From contig OY292275.1 of assembly GCA_958496175.1 (NCBI GenBank), positions 2,108,001 to 2,172,000 of the forward strand: DNA of 64,000 nucleotides, given 5' to 3'. Of this stretch, positions 34,807 to 45,267 are shown piece after piece. Under the pieces are notes generated by a model. That model worked only from the letters and a program-made list of their open reading frames with translations. It did not search any database and was not told where the DNA came from. Position numbers and translations under genes: made by a program. This DNA is from Sisyra terminalis. Its lineage: Eukaryota > Arthropoda > Insecta > Neuroptera > Sisyridae. Position 1 is the stretch's first letter. Every line of letters starts with the position of its first letter.

Positions 34807-36323
34807 TTAATAGTTTTTTTTCCCTAAAAATCCCTCAAAAATTTTTTTTATCTACTTATAATTTACTTTTTTGATGGATTGATTTATTTATATTATAAGA
34901 ACAATTCATGTTCTATGATATTTTTAGGAAATTCCGGAAGAAAAAAATACAAGAGAATATCGTGCTTGCATCAAAAAGCTTTCAAAGGATTATGGATTGA
35001 ATTTTTAAGCTCACAGAGAAAATCCACTATTACCTATTCCACCAGAATAAAAAAAAAATAACTGATAAAAAAGCAGAAAATATTTGACAACCCCTAACCA
35101 AATGCAACTATAACGTTAATACTGTAAAGTGTGGCAAAGGGAGCTTTTTAATTTATTATGACACATGTAGTGAGCACATTTGATGCAACTTTATGCATTT
35201 ATATAAAAGTCAATGTTCACACAATTTACGTGTACCACTTCCGTATATGCATTATTCAAGTTGCATTTGAAAAAAAAAAAACATAATACAAGTATGTAAA
35301 CTAGTAAATAATTTATTTAAACACTTGAAAATGTGATTTGGTTGAATACTACAGAACGGAAATTCAAAATAACAATTTGTCGATTACGTGTAGGTATATG
35401 TTGATATATATATAAGAGAGAAAATATTGGTTTAAAATGACATTTTCAATATTTCAGTTAAAACTCAAGGGTGGAAAATCATGCAAAACGTTTCACATGA
35501 TTGAACTGGGTAAATCGATACAATGTCCTCAGGATACGAGGTGGGGGGGGGAAATATTTCAAGACGTGGAAACATTACAAGGAAATCATTTGAATGTTAT
35601 GAAAAATGAGGCTTGTGATAACACAATTTGAAATATGGATCGTATTTCAAATATGCGGGAATGTCTCCGATGAAATATCACTGTTTAATCTACTAAATAT
35701 ATATTATCCTATTGGAATTTATTGTTGGCAAATATTTAAACACAATTGCCAATGTGTGGCTTAAATTGTTACAAGAGAAATATGTTTGTTTTACCTGACC
35801 AATGGACCAAAGTTTTTTTTTATTTTTTCGCCGCACAAAGTGCGGTAATTGAATAGAGAAGACTATCATTCGACTAATGAATCACCAAGTTACTTGAGTT
35901 TAGTAAATAAATTGTTGAGGTGAAGATATAGAGTGCAACAATAAAACATTTGTGCAATAAAACGATAATTTTTCACTGCCTTGCTGAAAAACATGGAATC
36001 AAATTAAGATTTCTTCTTTTAAGGACTATTTTTTTGCTTAAAAGATAAATTTTATAAATGTTTAATTATTTTTTTTTTTTTGGAATCATAATGACTTGAA
36101 AACAACAAAATTTATATCCTTTTTTTTTCACCTACAAAAAATTCATGGATATTTGTCGAACAAAAGAGAGTATTAAAGCGTGAAAATAAAAGTTCTCTCG
36201 TATATAATTCCATGTCTGAACAGAAACCCATTGTTTGTAGGCCTTTTGTTATTTCATTTAAATTTTCACGATTGGTCATTTTCATATAAGATTTGAACGG
36301 TTGAAAACCATTTGGTGTCCTAA
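34807..36323. other. No recognisable gene
   Basis: AT-rich, largely single-copy in the window. The frames at 34879-35061 and 35437-35631 are short and without domain signals. A small hairpin (GCCGCACAAAGTGCGG) lies near 35831-35846. Confidence 0.35.
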
Positions 36324-37566
36324 TCTATAATAATATATAAAATTCTTACGACTGTCTATATTTCGATTTTGAATTCAATTTTAGTGGTAAAAATTTGTTT
36401 CAAGAGGTCCTTATTTCAAATTTAACATTTTTAAAATTTTTGTCTGTCTGTCTGTCTGTGTGTCTTGATTTAACTAAAGAACGGAACAACCGAATTTAAT
36501 GAAATTTGGTGTTAAGATATAACACAATTTTCCACAGACTATAGGCTACTTATTATTCCAAAAAAATAATAAGGGAAGGTACTTCCTAGGGATGAAAACA
36601 TAAATTTTTAAACTAGACAGGTGAGTTATATGTCATAGGAAAGTTAATTTAAAATTAGAAAATAATCTGTAAAAATATTTTAAGTTGAACTGACAGAAAG
36701 CACAGTTAATTCAATTTAAAGTTTAAAAAATTGCCTCTTTTATACTAATATACAAAATTCTTACGTCTGTCTGTACATTTCGATTTTGAACTCAATTTTA
36801 AGGGTAAATATTTGTTTCAAGAGGTCCTTATTCCGAATTTAACATTTTTAAAATTATTGCCTGTCTGTCTGTCTGTGTGTCCCGATTTGACTCAAGAACG
36901 GAACAACCGAATTTAATGAAATTTGATATTAAGATACAACATAATTTTCCCTAGACTATAGGCTACTTATCATTCCTTAAAAAAAATAAGGGAAGGTATT
37001 CCCTAGGGATGAAAACAGAAATTTTTACTTTAGACAGAAGAGTTATATATCATTTGAAAGGTAATTTAAAATTATAAAATAATCTGTAAAAATATTTTTA
37101 GTTGAACTGACAGAAAGCACAGTAAATTCAATTTAAAGTTTAAAAAATTGCCTCTTCTATACTGATATATAAAATGCTTACGTCTGTCTGTATATTTCGA
37201 TTTTGAACTCAATTTTAAGGGTAAATATTTGTTTCAAGAGGTCCTTATTCCGAATTTAACATTTTTAAAATTGTCTGTCTGTGTGTCCCGATTTAACTAA
37301 AGAACGGAACAACCGAATTTAATGAAATTTAATATTAAGATACTACACAATTTCCCACAGACTATAGGCTACTTATCATTCCAAAAAAATAATAAGGGAA
37401 GGTATTCTCTAGGGATGGAAACAGAAATTTTTACACTAGACGGGTGAGTTATAAATCATTGGAAAGGTAATTTAAAGTTAGAAAATAATCTGTACAAATA
37501 TTTTTAGTTGAACTGATAAAAAGCACAGTAAATTCAATTTAAAGTTTTAAAAATTGCCTCTTTGAA
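36324..37566 (+). repeat. Tandem repeat, three ~415-bp units in HEL2
   Basis: CTTACG(T/A)CTGTCT landmarks at about 36346, 36761 and 37178 give periods of 415 and 417. Units share the (TGTC)n run, GAACGGAACAACCGAATTTA and the end TTAAAAAATTGCCTCTT with HEL1. The difference in number (three against four) shows expansion or contraction within the family. Confidence 0.85.
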
Positions 37567-37596
37567 ATATAAACCTTTATATATATAAAACACATA

Positions 37597-37684
37597 GTTG
37601 ATGTTAATAACGTAATGGCTTACGTATTTGACATTCTGATACTCCCAATTAAAAAAAAACCTGGGTTCGAATCTTATAGTAAAC
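37597..37684 (+). pseudogene. tRNA-like relic inside HEL2
   Basis: This is the homologue of 5537-5622. The A-box-like TAACGTAATGG and B-box GGTTCGAATCT are retained, with the seven-base AGTAAAC after the T arm. An A-run in the variable region (AATTAAAAAAAAAC) and T-stem mismatches show further decay. Confidence 0.5.
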
Positions 37685-38147
37685 TTTTTTTTTATTTTTT
37701 TTTTACAAAATTGTTGTAAAAAGAACCTTAATCTGATAAGAATTTTTTTTAAATTCTTACCCTAAAAGAGTAAAAGGGGTGACTAAGTTTGTACGAGAAA
37801 ATGTAGAGTTAATCAGCAATTGAAATTTTGAATTTAGTAAGTCTAATTATTAAATAAATAATAAATTAATAATAAGTTTCTGTTTTTGTTATATCATTTT
37901 AATAACAATGTTTTAAATAACGTTATTTCACTAAATTAGTATGAAAGTTTATGTAGAACTTATTCTAAAAAAGCGATTTTTAATTTTTGTTTGTTTTTCA
38001 ACAATCAAACTTTTTGAAATCTAATTTTTATCAACCAAAATGATTGTGACCTGGAGCAATTATTTATTCTGCTGAAAAACATTAAGCGAGCAATTTTTTG
38101 TCATTTATTCTATTATCAATCAAAATATTAAATCTTCCAAACTAACT

Positions 38148-38566
38148 GTGTATACAATATTTAAAGAATATATGGCGATCCAATTTATGTAGTATAGTTT
38201 AATATAATCATATGTAAAAATTATACCGTAAACATAAATCTGAGCAGCAGTTCAAACAAAAATATTCGTGACGTATTGTCCAGATACGTATTTCGATTGC
38301 CAAGCAATCTTCCTCAGTGGTCATCAAGTAGTCTGTAGTCAAGTAGAAGAGTGATCCAAACTACTTAATGACCACGGAAGAAGGTTGCTTGGCAATCGAA
38401 ATACGTATCTGGGCAATACGTCACGAATATTTTTGTTTGAACTGCTGCTCAAATTTATTTTAATGGTATGATTTTTAATTATACCACATAAATTGGACCA
38501 CGATATATTCTTTATATTGTATACACAGTGTAACTGTTCAAAGTCAGCGAAAAAATCTAATTTTGA
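38148..38566 (-). mobile_element. Palindromic element A, copy 3, nested in HEL2
   Basis: The fixed end is on the right (GCGAAAAAATCTAATTTTGA) and the variable end on the left (GTGTATACAATATT). CTTCCAAACTAACT lies at 38134-38147 and 38567-38580, a perfect 14-bp target duplication. The third Helitron body is uninterrupted at the same point (55155-55185, AATCTTCGATACAAAC then TTCGGTATTTAG), so the host sequence without the insertion can be read directly. The left arm has an intact hammerhead-like core on the minus strand; the right arm has lost it (GGAAGA). Confidence 0.9.
38280..38320 (-). ncRNA. Hammerhead-like ribozyme motif, A copy 3 (intact core)
   Basis: Minus strand order: CCA (38318-38320), CTGAGGA (38311-38317), A, stem II GATTGC/GCAATC with loop TTG, GAAA (38291-38294), palindromic TACGTA (38285-38290), TC (38283-38284) and TGG (38280-38282). 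CCA and TGG form stem I. The predicted cleavage is after the C of GTATC. All bases invariant in the hammerhead core are present. Known short-stem-III hammerheads work as dimers. The extra A before stem II departs from the textbook fold but is shared with family B. Confidence 0.65.
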
Positions 38567-39817
38567 CTTCCAAACTAACTTGTCTTCGGTATTTAGAAAA
38601 ATTTGAAAATCAATTATTGTTATTGAAAATATTTATAATATTCTTATTTCCTTCCACGTTTTCTACCTATTTCCATCAATTTTGTATGTACAACGACCAA
38701 ATGTGCAAAATCGAATTGCTTTTTAGTCGTGATAATCAAAATAAAGGAGGACATAATTTTTTTCATTTTACATTGTATTTTTTTAAATATTAATGCAAAT
38801 TTGTGTCGATGAAATTTGGAAAATGTTTTTCTTATACGATGCAGATATATAATAAGAAAGGGTTTTTGATAATTCCTCCCCTAAAAGAGTGAAAAATGGT
38901 GGCGAAGTTTGTACGGCATAACATCTATTATACAATCGAAATTTCAAATTTAATTATCAAAGTATGTTCGTTATAGATGAAATATTTTATCGCTTAAAAT
39001 AAAACAATGTTGGTTTATTATTAAAAACAAAAACTTTGGGTCTGCTAAAAAATTTAAACTCTAATATATATATTTGAAAAAGGGTAAGTTCATAAGTGAG
39101 CATTTAGTTTTTTTGCTTTCACATATTGTAAACCCGAAAATCCGAAATACGTATTCACAAATACATTAGTGAGCGAATATCGAGTAGCGAGAAATTCGGC
39201 GAACTGAAAGAAAATGTTTTAATTATATAGTTGAAATTCAGATATTTTAATAATAAGTGCATAGGTACACAATGGTTATACTTGATTATGGAGGAACTGG
39301 GTTTCGTGCATTTGAACAAATTTTAATTTCGCCGTAGTTTTGTACATTTCAGTAGTGTAAAAGTTGAGACAATGAAATGGGATTTCTAGTAATATTCTAA
39401 ATATCTAGGCGAGTGTTTTGATAACTTTTGATTGTTTTAAGTCATAATTATGATTGACTTTATTGAACTTGGCGATATTTTTTATTTATGTATAGATCCT
39501 GATTGATTTACGGATTAATTGGTTTACGGTAGGTATACCTACCGTAGGTATACGCAATTGAAGATATTCTTTTTAGATATTTATAAATATTTTTTGAAAA
39601 TTAATTGATCATTATATACAACTATTTTATTTTAAGTAGCAGTTGATTTAATGTGTCTTTTTAAAGTTGATTAAATCGTGTTTTCAGGTATGATTATGTT
39701 TTCCGTAAAAGAAATAAGAAAAATAATAATTTTCATATACCACTTCAAATAGCAAATCTCAAAAGAAAATATAATCCACACCTACGTTACGCAGACGAAG
39801 TCGCGGGGATCAGCTAG

Positions 39818-40993
39818 TTCTACAATAAATTTCTTATATAATAATAAACTTACCACAAAAAATCTTCATTTTCACCGAAAAATTTCACCAACTATCTCAA
39901 GTTTCTAGAACATTTTTTCACTTTACACTGGTGAAATCACACTTTGAGTTGGTTCAAATTTTCGAGTCCAAAGTTTCACTCATTTTCCAGCGCAGAGAAC
40001 AAAACAGGAAACTGAAAGGAAAACCAATTATTTTTTGTGGAAAACAGCATAAAACACTTTTGATTTAAATAGAAATGACAAGGAAAAACAAGACCTCAAC
40101 CAAAACAAAACCATAATCTAAAGAAAAATGATCACTAAAAAAATAAAAAAAAAAAGATGAGAAAACATTTCCTTTTATTTAACTTGAAGAACAAATGTGG
40201 CTATTTTCTTGTCGTTTCATCAATCTTGTTAGTCGTGAAGAAAAAAAAATAAATAAAAAAAAAAAACCACCACCCTAGTGCCTCACCCAAACGAAAAACG
40301 AAAAAAAAACGCCGGAAATGTAAGGGAAAAATATTCTCGTTTTGATTAAAGCCATACACAATATCCAGCCGAGCTTTTCTTTTCCCCTCCCCCCATCTTG
40401 TCAGGCATGATTTTTCCGCACGTAGTTCCACGAATAAAGTCAAGTGACAACATAATTGGTTTGTGTAAACTTTTCATTCATTGCATAATTTATTTTGGCT
40501 TCAATCAGGTAATTTATTGTGGGTGCACAGAAATGCAGGTTGGGAGAGCAAGTACTTGGAATATTGCATTGACATGAAACGCAAATGCAGAAAAGTGGTA
40601 ATAAATTCCACTTTGACGCCAAGTACCCTTGTAATTGAATTAAAGGCCTCGAAAGCAGTTACGATAGATTGTTGGAATGCAAAAAAAAATAGTTACACTT
40701 GAAATTTCATTTCAATCAAAACTGACGAAAATTTAAAAAAAAAAATCATCTTTTTTCGAGGTGATAAAATTTATGGCGTTTTCGTAGAATCTGCAAAATC
40801 TTAGTTCTGTTAAGCCCAACATTGGCTTAGGGACAGAAATACCTAATAAATATGGCAGATGTTGTAAGATATGTCATTTAAAAATATATATAAGAAGGTA
40901 TTCCAATTTTGCAATGCATGATGGGAAATGTGTCGAGATGTTGCGCCGCCAAAAATGTGCCTAGAGTACTAACTTAGAAAATTAGCATAAAAG
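39818..40993. other. No recognisable gene
   Basis: AT-rich sequence with a less AT-rich part at 40490-40690 (GGTGCACAGAAATGCAGG; GACGCCAAGTACCCTTGTAA). The 80-, 60- and 73-codon frames here overlap on opposite strands and show no domain. Confidence 0.35.
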
Positions 40994-41005
40994 CACATGG
41001 TTTCG

Positions 41006-41474
41006 AAAAAGATTTTTTCGCTAACTTTGAACAGTTATACTGTCTATACAATATATAGAATATATTGTGCTCCAATTTATGAAGTATAATTTAATTTATT
41101 AATAATATATAAAAATCATACCATAAACATAAATTTGAACAGCAGTTCAAACAAAAATATTCGTGATGTATTACCCCCGATACGTATTTCGATTGCCAAG
41201 CAATCTTTCTCAGTGGTCATCAAGTAGTTTGGATCACTCCGTAACTGCTTTGTGATGATCCACAAAATAATCACGAATTGCTCCAAACTACTTGATGACC
41301 ACTGAGGAAGATTGCTTGGCAATCGAAATACGTACCGGGGCAATACGTCACGAATATTTTTGTTCAAATAAATTCTGTTCAAATTTATGTGTATGGTATG
41401 ACTTTTATATATAATTATTATAATAAATTATCCTACATAAATTGGACCGCAATATATTCTATATATTGTATACA
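41006..41474 (+). mobile_element. Palindromic element A, copy 4
   Basis: It starts AAAAAGATTTTTTCGC and ends TATATTGTATACA. CACATGGTTTCG at 40994-41005 and 41475-41486 is a perfect 12-bp target duplication. The minus-strand arm (about 41176-41216) reads CTGAGAA. The plus-strand arm has an intact core. Confidence 0.9.
41299..41339 (+). ncRNA. Hammerhead-like motif, A copy 4 right arm
   Basis: CCA (41299-41301), CTGAGGA (41302-41308), A, stem II GATTGC/GCAATC with loop TTG, GAAA (41325-41328) and TACGTA (41329-41334) are followed by CC in place of TC. The U of the NUH cleavage triplet is therefore changed to C here, which should prevent cleavage even though the core is intact. Confidence 0.55.
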
Positions 41475-41551
41475 CACATGGTTTCGGTTTAAATTAGTAT
41501 TCTTGACACACTTGTGGAGGCGCCACATTTACTGAAATTGTTTGACTAGAG

Positions 41552-41814
41552 CAGTTTTTCTCAAATTGGATTTCAAAGTGAAAAAAAATTAAGGTTCCAC
41601 GAAACCATTCGTATGATAAACTGCAATATTTTCTTAAAAATGCATCAAACTATTAATATAAGGCATTACTAGTACATTTCTAATAAATTTGTGGAATTTC
41701 TTTTCAATGGCATCACCTATCGGTTGTTTTTAACAGCTTTAGGTATGGCTAGGATTCCATGACCCGTACAACATTTTGTAAAATTTCCACAAGAAAAAAG
41801 TTTGGGAAATTCTG
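41552..41814 (+). mobile_element. hAT-like MITE with 8-bp target duplication
   Basis: The ends CAGTTTTTCTCAAA and TTTGGGAAATTCTG are inverted repeats matching the hAT pattern CAGNNNTTCTCAAA. The flanks GACTAGAG (41544-41551) and GACTAAAG (41815-41822) form an 8-bp duplication with one mismatch, the length made by hAT transposases. The interior matches 1065-1285 in reverse. No coding capacity. Confidence 0.85.
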
Positions 41815-41886
41815 GACTAAAGTGAACGCGCTCCATGAGCTCCATATTAAATATTTGGGGGACGGGAAAAAAATGTGGTTTTTTAA

Positions 41887-42127
41887 TATATGAACCGTTT
41901 ATTTTGAAAGTGAGTTGAGTCTATTTAAAGAACAATCCCTATAGTGTTATCATTTTTAACCAAAGGAACATAAGATACTAAGGAGGATGGAATAATTGGC
42001 GTTTTTGTTAAAATCAGTAATTTCTGAAAACTTAGCAGTTAAATAATTAACATACTTTGTTCTAGTTACAAGAAGAAGAATCACCTTGAAATGGACTTGC
42101 GTCACTTTCAAAATAAACGAGTCATAT
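41887..42127 (-). mobile_element. Short inverted-repeat element R, copy 2
   Basis: The ends ATATGAACCGTTTATTTTGA and the inverse of CAAAATAAACGAGTCATAT match R copy 1 (12907-13174). The internal CATAAGATACTAAGGAGG and CTAGTTACAAGAAGAAGAA are in reverse order to R1. It lies just left of element A copy 5. Confidence 0.7.
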
Positions 42128-42161
42128 TATGAAAACACAAAATTTAATTACAACTTATGAT

Positions 42162-42581
42162 CAAAATAAGAATTTTTCGCTGACAGATATACTGTGTATA
42201 CAATATATATAATATATTGCGGTCCAATTTATGTAGGATAATTTAAGATAATAATATATAAAAATCACACCATAAACATAAATTTGAACAGAAGTTCAAA
42301 CAAAAATATTCGTGACGTATTGCCCAGATACGTATTTCGATTGCCAAGCAATCTTCCTCAGTGGTCATCAATTAGTTTGGATCACTCCATAACTGCTTTG
42401 TGACGATTCACAGAAAGATTTCTTGGAAATCGAAATACGTATCTGGGCAATACGTCACGAATATTTTTGTTTGAACTTCTGTTCAAATTTATGTTTATGG
42501 TATGACTTTTATATATTATTATTAAATTAAATTATACTACATAAATTGGACCGCAATATATCCTATATATTGTATACACAG
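42162..42581 (+). mobile_element. Palindromic element A, copy 5
   Basis: It starts CAAAATAAGAATTTTTCGC and ends TATTGTATACACAG. TACAACTTATGAT at 42149-42161 and 42582-42594 is a perfect 13-bp target duplication. The minus-strand arm (42324-42364) has an intact core. The plus-strand arm (42411-42446) has lost CTGAGGA but keeps a paired stem II in altered form (GATTTC with GAAATC). Confidence 0.9.
42324..42364 (-). ncRNA. Hammerhead-like ribozyme motif, A copy 5 (intact core)
   Basis: Minus strand: CCA (42362-42364), CTGAGGA (42355-42361), A, GATTGC/GCAATC with loop TTG, GAAA (42335-42338), TACGTA (42329-42334), TC (42327-42328) and TGG (42324-42326). It has the same architecture as copy 3, with every core position matching the hammerhead consensus. 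Confidence 0.65.
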
Positions 42582-43378
42582 TACAACTTATGATTTTAAA
42601 TCAATGATAGATCCAGCCTCAATAATATCAACTTTTTGGAATCTAATGTGCAAATTTTCAATGCCAAATTCGTAAAAATCACTTTGCAGAATTATAATGG
42701 ATACGGCTATTTCTCCCCCCCCTCTTATTTTTCAGGTTTTTCCAGGGCATTTCTTCTGCAGAGGAGTCTTGCATTACCATTTTGCCACATAGAATTTTCT
42801 CTGTTGACAATTTTTGGGCACTTTTGGGACCAAAATTGAATAGGAATAATTGATACCACTTTAACTTTCTGGCCAAGATTTGGCATCATATCTTCTTTAA
42901 CTTCTTATTGGTCACATTTTTTGCCATTATTCGTTGGTACCAACTAGTACCAGGAGAAAATTATAGCTAATTACTCCGATCTGGTCTCACCAATTGTACA
43001 ATAATTAGTTCTTGCCAAAAATATTTTAAGGTTCAAAGGTGATGAATGACCAGGTTTACCACATAATTTTCTCTTTTTTTTTTGGATTATCAAATTGGAT
43101 GCACTTTTCATCCCTCATCTCTATTCTTTGCAAAAATTTTTCGGTTTTTGGTTCAATTTTAAGATTTCCACGAACTCCTTACGTTTAATATGAGCTTGAT
43201 TCAATAACTCCAATTAAAATGGTTAATTTATCAATCTTCCAACGTTAATTTTTTTCTGTAAAAGTTAAAAAAAAATCAAATTGAATTTTATGAAATTTGA
43301 ATAAATTTAACAGAAACTAGAAAACAATTCAAGTTGTGTAAGATCGGTTTTTTTATTTGAAATTTTTATTATTTAATT

Positions 43379-43415
43379 AGCTACGTTTCGTTACGTATCA
43401 TAACTTCATCAGGCT
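43379..43415 (-). ncRNA. Hammerhead-like motif, B copy 2 left arm
   Basis: Minus strand: AGC, CTGATGA (43406-43412), A, stem II GTTATG/CGTAAC (one wobble) with loop ATA, GAAA (43386-43389), CG, TA and GCT. Core bases are intact. Stem I is AGC/GCT. Confidence 0.6.
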
Positions 43416-43476
43416 TCTTGATTCACATTTTTTTTTTAAATTTTACTTGAAAATATTTTATTTTTGTGAATCAAGA

Positions 43477-43513
43477 AGCCTGAGGAAGTTACGATACGTC
43501 ACGAAACGTCGCT
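43477..43513 (+). ncRNA. Hammerhead-like motif, B copy 2 right arm
   Basis: AGC (43477-43479), CTGAGGA (43480-43486), A, GTTACG/CGTCAC with loop ATA (one mismatch in stem II), GAAA (43503-43506), CG, TC (43509-43510) and GCT (43511-43513). The cleavage triplet is GTC, the most common one in natural hammerheads. Confidence 0.6.
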
Positions 43514-44058
43514 AATTGAATAATAAAAATATTAAATAAAAAAACCAATCTTAAACAACCTGAATTTTCTTATTTAAAAAAAATAAAAGCTGAGATCTGA
43601 ATTTTATAATCTATTAACATAAACTTTTAATATGCATCATTTCTTCTTTAACTTCTTATTGGTTACATTTTTTACTATTTTTCGTTGGTACCAACAAATA
43701 TTGCTGGTCTGGTTCCTCAGTAACAGTCCCCAGGAGAAAATTATTAATAATTGCTCCGATTTGGTCTCACCAATTGTACAATAATTAGTTTTTGGCAAAA
43801 ATTTTAGGTTACAAAAGGTTTACCCTGCAATTTTCTATCTGTTTTTGGATTATCAAATTGGATACACTTTTCATCCCTCATCAAAATTCTATGCAAAAAT
43901 CTTTTCAGTTTTTGGCTCAATTTCAAGATTTCCACGAACTCCTTACGTTTAAAATGAATCTTGGTTCAGTAACTCCAATTAAAATTGTTAATTTATCAAT
44001 CTTCCAACGTTAATTTTTTTTTTTTTGTAAAAGTTAAAAAAAATCAAAATAAATTTTA

Positions 44059-44797
44059 GATCTTAAAATTAACAGAAACTTTTAATATCATTTCCCATTA
44101 AATGTTACACTTCCACTAACATTCATTATTATTAAAATCTTTCGAATAAACTTTGTCGATTCAAACCGAAACTGTGGCGGAAGTTGGAGAAAATAATCCG
44201 ATACGGAAAAATGAATCAAACTCTCATTAAACCCAACTTTAATATCAATTTATTTACGTAAAACTTTATGTATCTCGAATTAATTTCCGCAAAAGATTTG
44301 CCACAGAAACGAAATTTGATCAATTTAATGATTTTTCTTTTGGTTTCAATGAAAAGTTTAAAGCATTTCCAATGTATATATATCTCTAGATTGGGATGGA
44401 GGAATGAGGATTTGGATTGAAATTCTTACGCCAACCACACCACGAAAACTTGAATACGGATTTATGAATCCCGAGGTATACATAAGCGGTTTAATCCGAT
44501 AGATTTGTAAATGTTGGAACAAGTCATAAAGCTGCAGACGCCTCTTAATTCAAAGCTTTGTTTTGGCTTGTTAGTATAATCACAAATTTGGAGAAAAAAA
44601 AATTGCCAATGCAAATATATATTAAATTTAGCCAAAGACTTCAATCATTCATCAAATAAATCATTACGAATTAACTTTTAATTCCATTTATCTAAAAAAA
44701 TACAAGAAAATTACTAAGTTTAGTAATATAAAACATTTTTTGCCTATAAAAGCACAAAGGGTCGTGGACATCGGTTTCACGGGTAAATTTTACGTAT
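44059..44797. other. No recognisable feature
   Basis: AT-rich single-copy sequence. The 60-codon minus frame at 44462-44644 shows no domain. Confidence 0.35.
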
Positions 44798-45076
44798 AAC
44801 TTTTCCATGGAATTGAAACTTTTAATTTTTCATGTCCCTTATACCAAGAGGGGCCAAAATTAATTCGTAAATCGAAAAAAGCTCCTACAAATTTAGCCGA
44901 TTAATGAAGAGTATAATGTTAATATTAGATATATTAATATAACCGGTTTTATATTTTATCAGGTCACAAAAATTGTTGGGAATCTTTTTTTTATTAAATG
45001 CTAATACAAAATTGCTTTTTCAAATGATTTTTTCATTAAAAGTTAAAATTTTCGAGGAAATTATTTGCATGGGTAT
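44798..45076 (+). repeat. Interspersed repeat L, copy 3 (K end displaced)
   Basis: CTTTTCCATGGAATTGAAAC, GGGGCCAAAATTAATTCG, AATATAACCGGTTTTATAT and TTTATTAAATGCTAATACAA align with L1 and L2. It is cut at 45077 by an F end. Confidence 0.55.
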
Positions 45077-45267
45077 TAGACTAATTCAAAAAAAATGATA
45101 ATTTTTTTTTCTCAATTATATCGAAAATATTGTTGGGAATGACAAAAAAAACCTGTGAAAGTTTAAGCTCTTAATACATTGCGGTAATATTCTTATATTT
45201 TCGGGATTATTCCTTCAAAGTAGCCTCATTTGTAAAATAAGGTTTATATTTTAAACGTCATGCCCAT
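45077..45267 (+). repeat. F terminal fragment plus inverted K half
   Basis: F left end (TAGACTAATTCAAAAAAAA ... GTTTAAGCTCTTAA) to about 45172. The K module follows in reverse orientation (CATTGCGGTAATATTC ... AAACGTCATGCCCAT). Same composite as 8388-8572. Confidence 0.65.

Larger units (their letters stand above)
36324..39817 (+). mobile_element. Helitron-like element HEL2 (non-autonomous)
   Basis: It starts A|TCTATAATAATATATAAAAT and ends GTCGCGGGGATCAGCTAG|T, matching HEL1 at both ends and showing A/T-site insertion. It has three 410-bp units, a tRNA-like relic (37597-37684) and a longer body than HEL1. About 1.2 kb between roughly 37930 and 39230 is missing in HEL1 but present in the 54.8-56.5 kb copy. 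Element A copy 3 is nested at 38148-38566. No Rep/helicase frame is present. Confidence 0.8.
43318..43572. mobile_element. Palindromic element B, copy 2, both arms with hammerhead-like motifs
   Basis: The arms start AAACAATTCAAGTTGTGTAAG and end CTTAAACAACCTGAATTTTC, continuing inward through a T-run, TTATTATTTAATTAGC and the ribozyme-like motif. The loop is about 60 bp of AT-rich sequence (43425-43465). The downstream TTAAAAAAAATAAAAGCTGA also follows copy 1 and occurs without B at 54140, so this flank may be part of a larger element or a preferred site. Confidence 0.7.
42887..44058 (+). repeat. Tandem duplication W with element B between the copies
   Basis: Copies at 42887-43289 and 43650-44058 share TTTAACTTCTTATTGGT, TTCGTTGGTACCAAC, GGTCTCACCAATTGTACAAT, TGGATTATCAAATTGGAT, CACTTTTCATCCCTCATC and CCACGAACTCCTTACGTTTA. 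Neither copy keeps a common reading frame over its length. The 73-codon frame at 43792-44013 is not conserved in the first copy. Confidence 0.8.

Noticed and set aside
40201..40702. Three overlapping frames on both strands
   Set aside because: Low-complexity peptides from A/T runs and mutual overlap; no domain.
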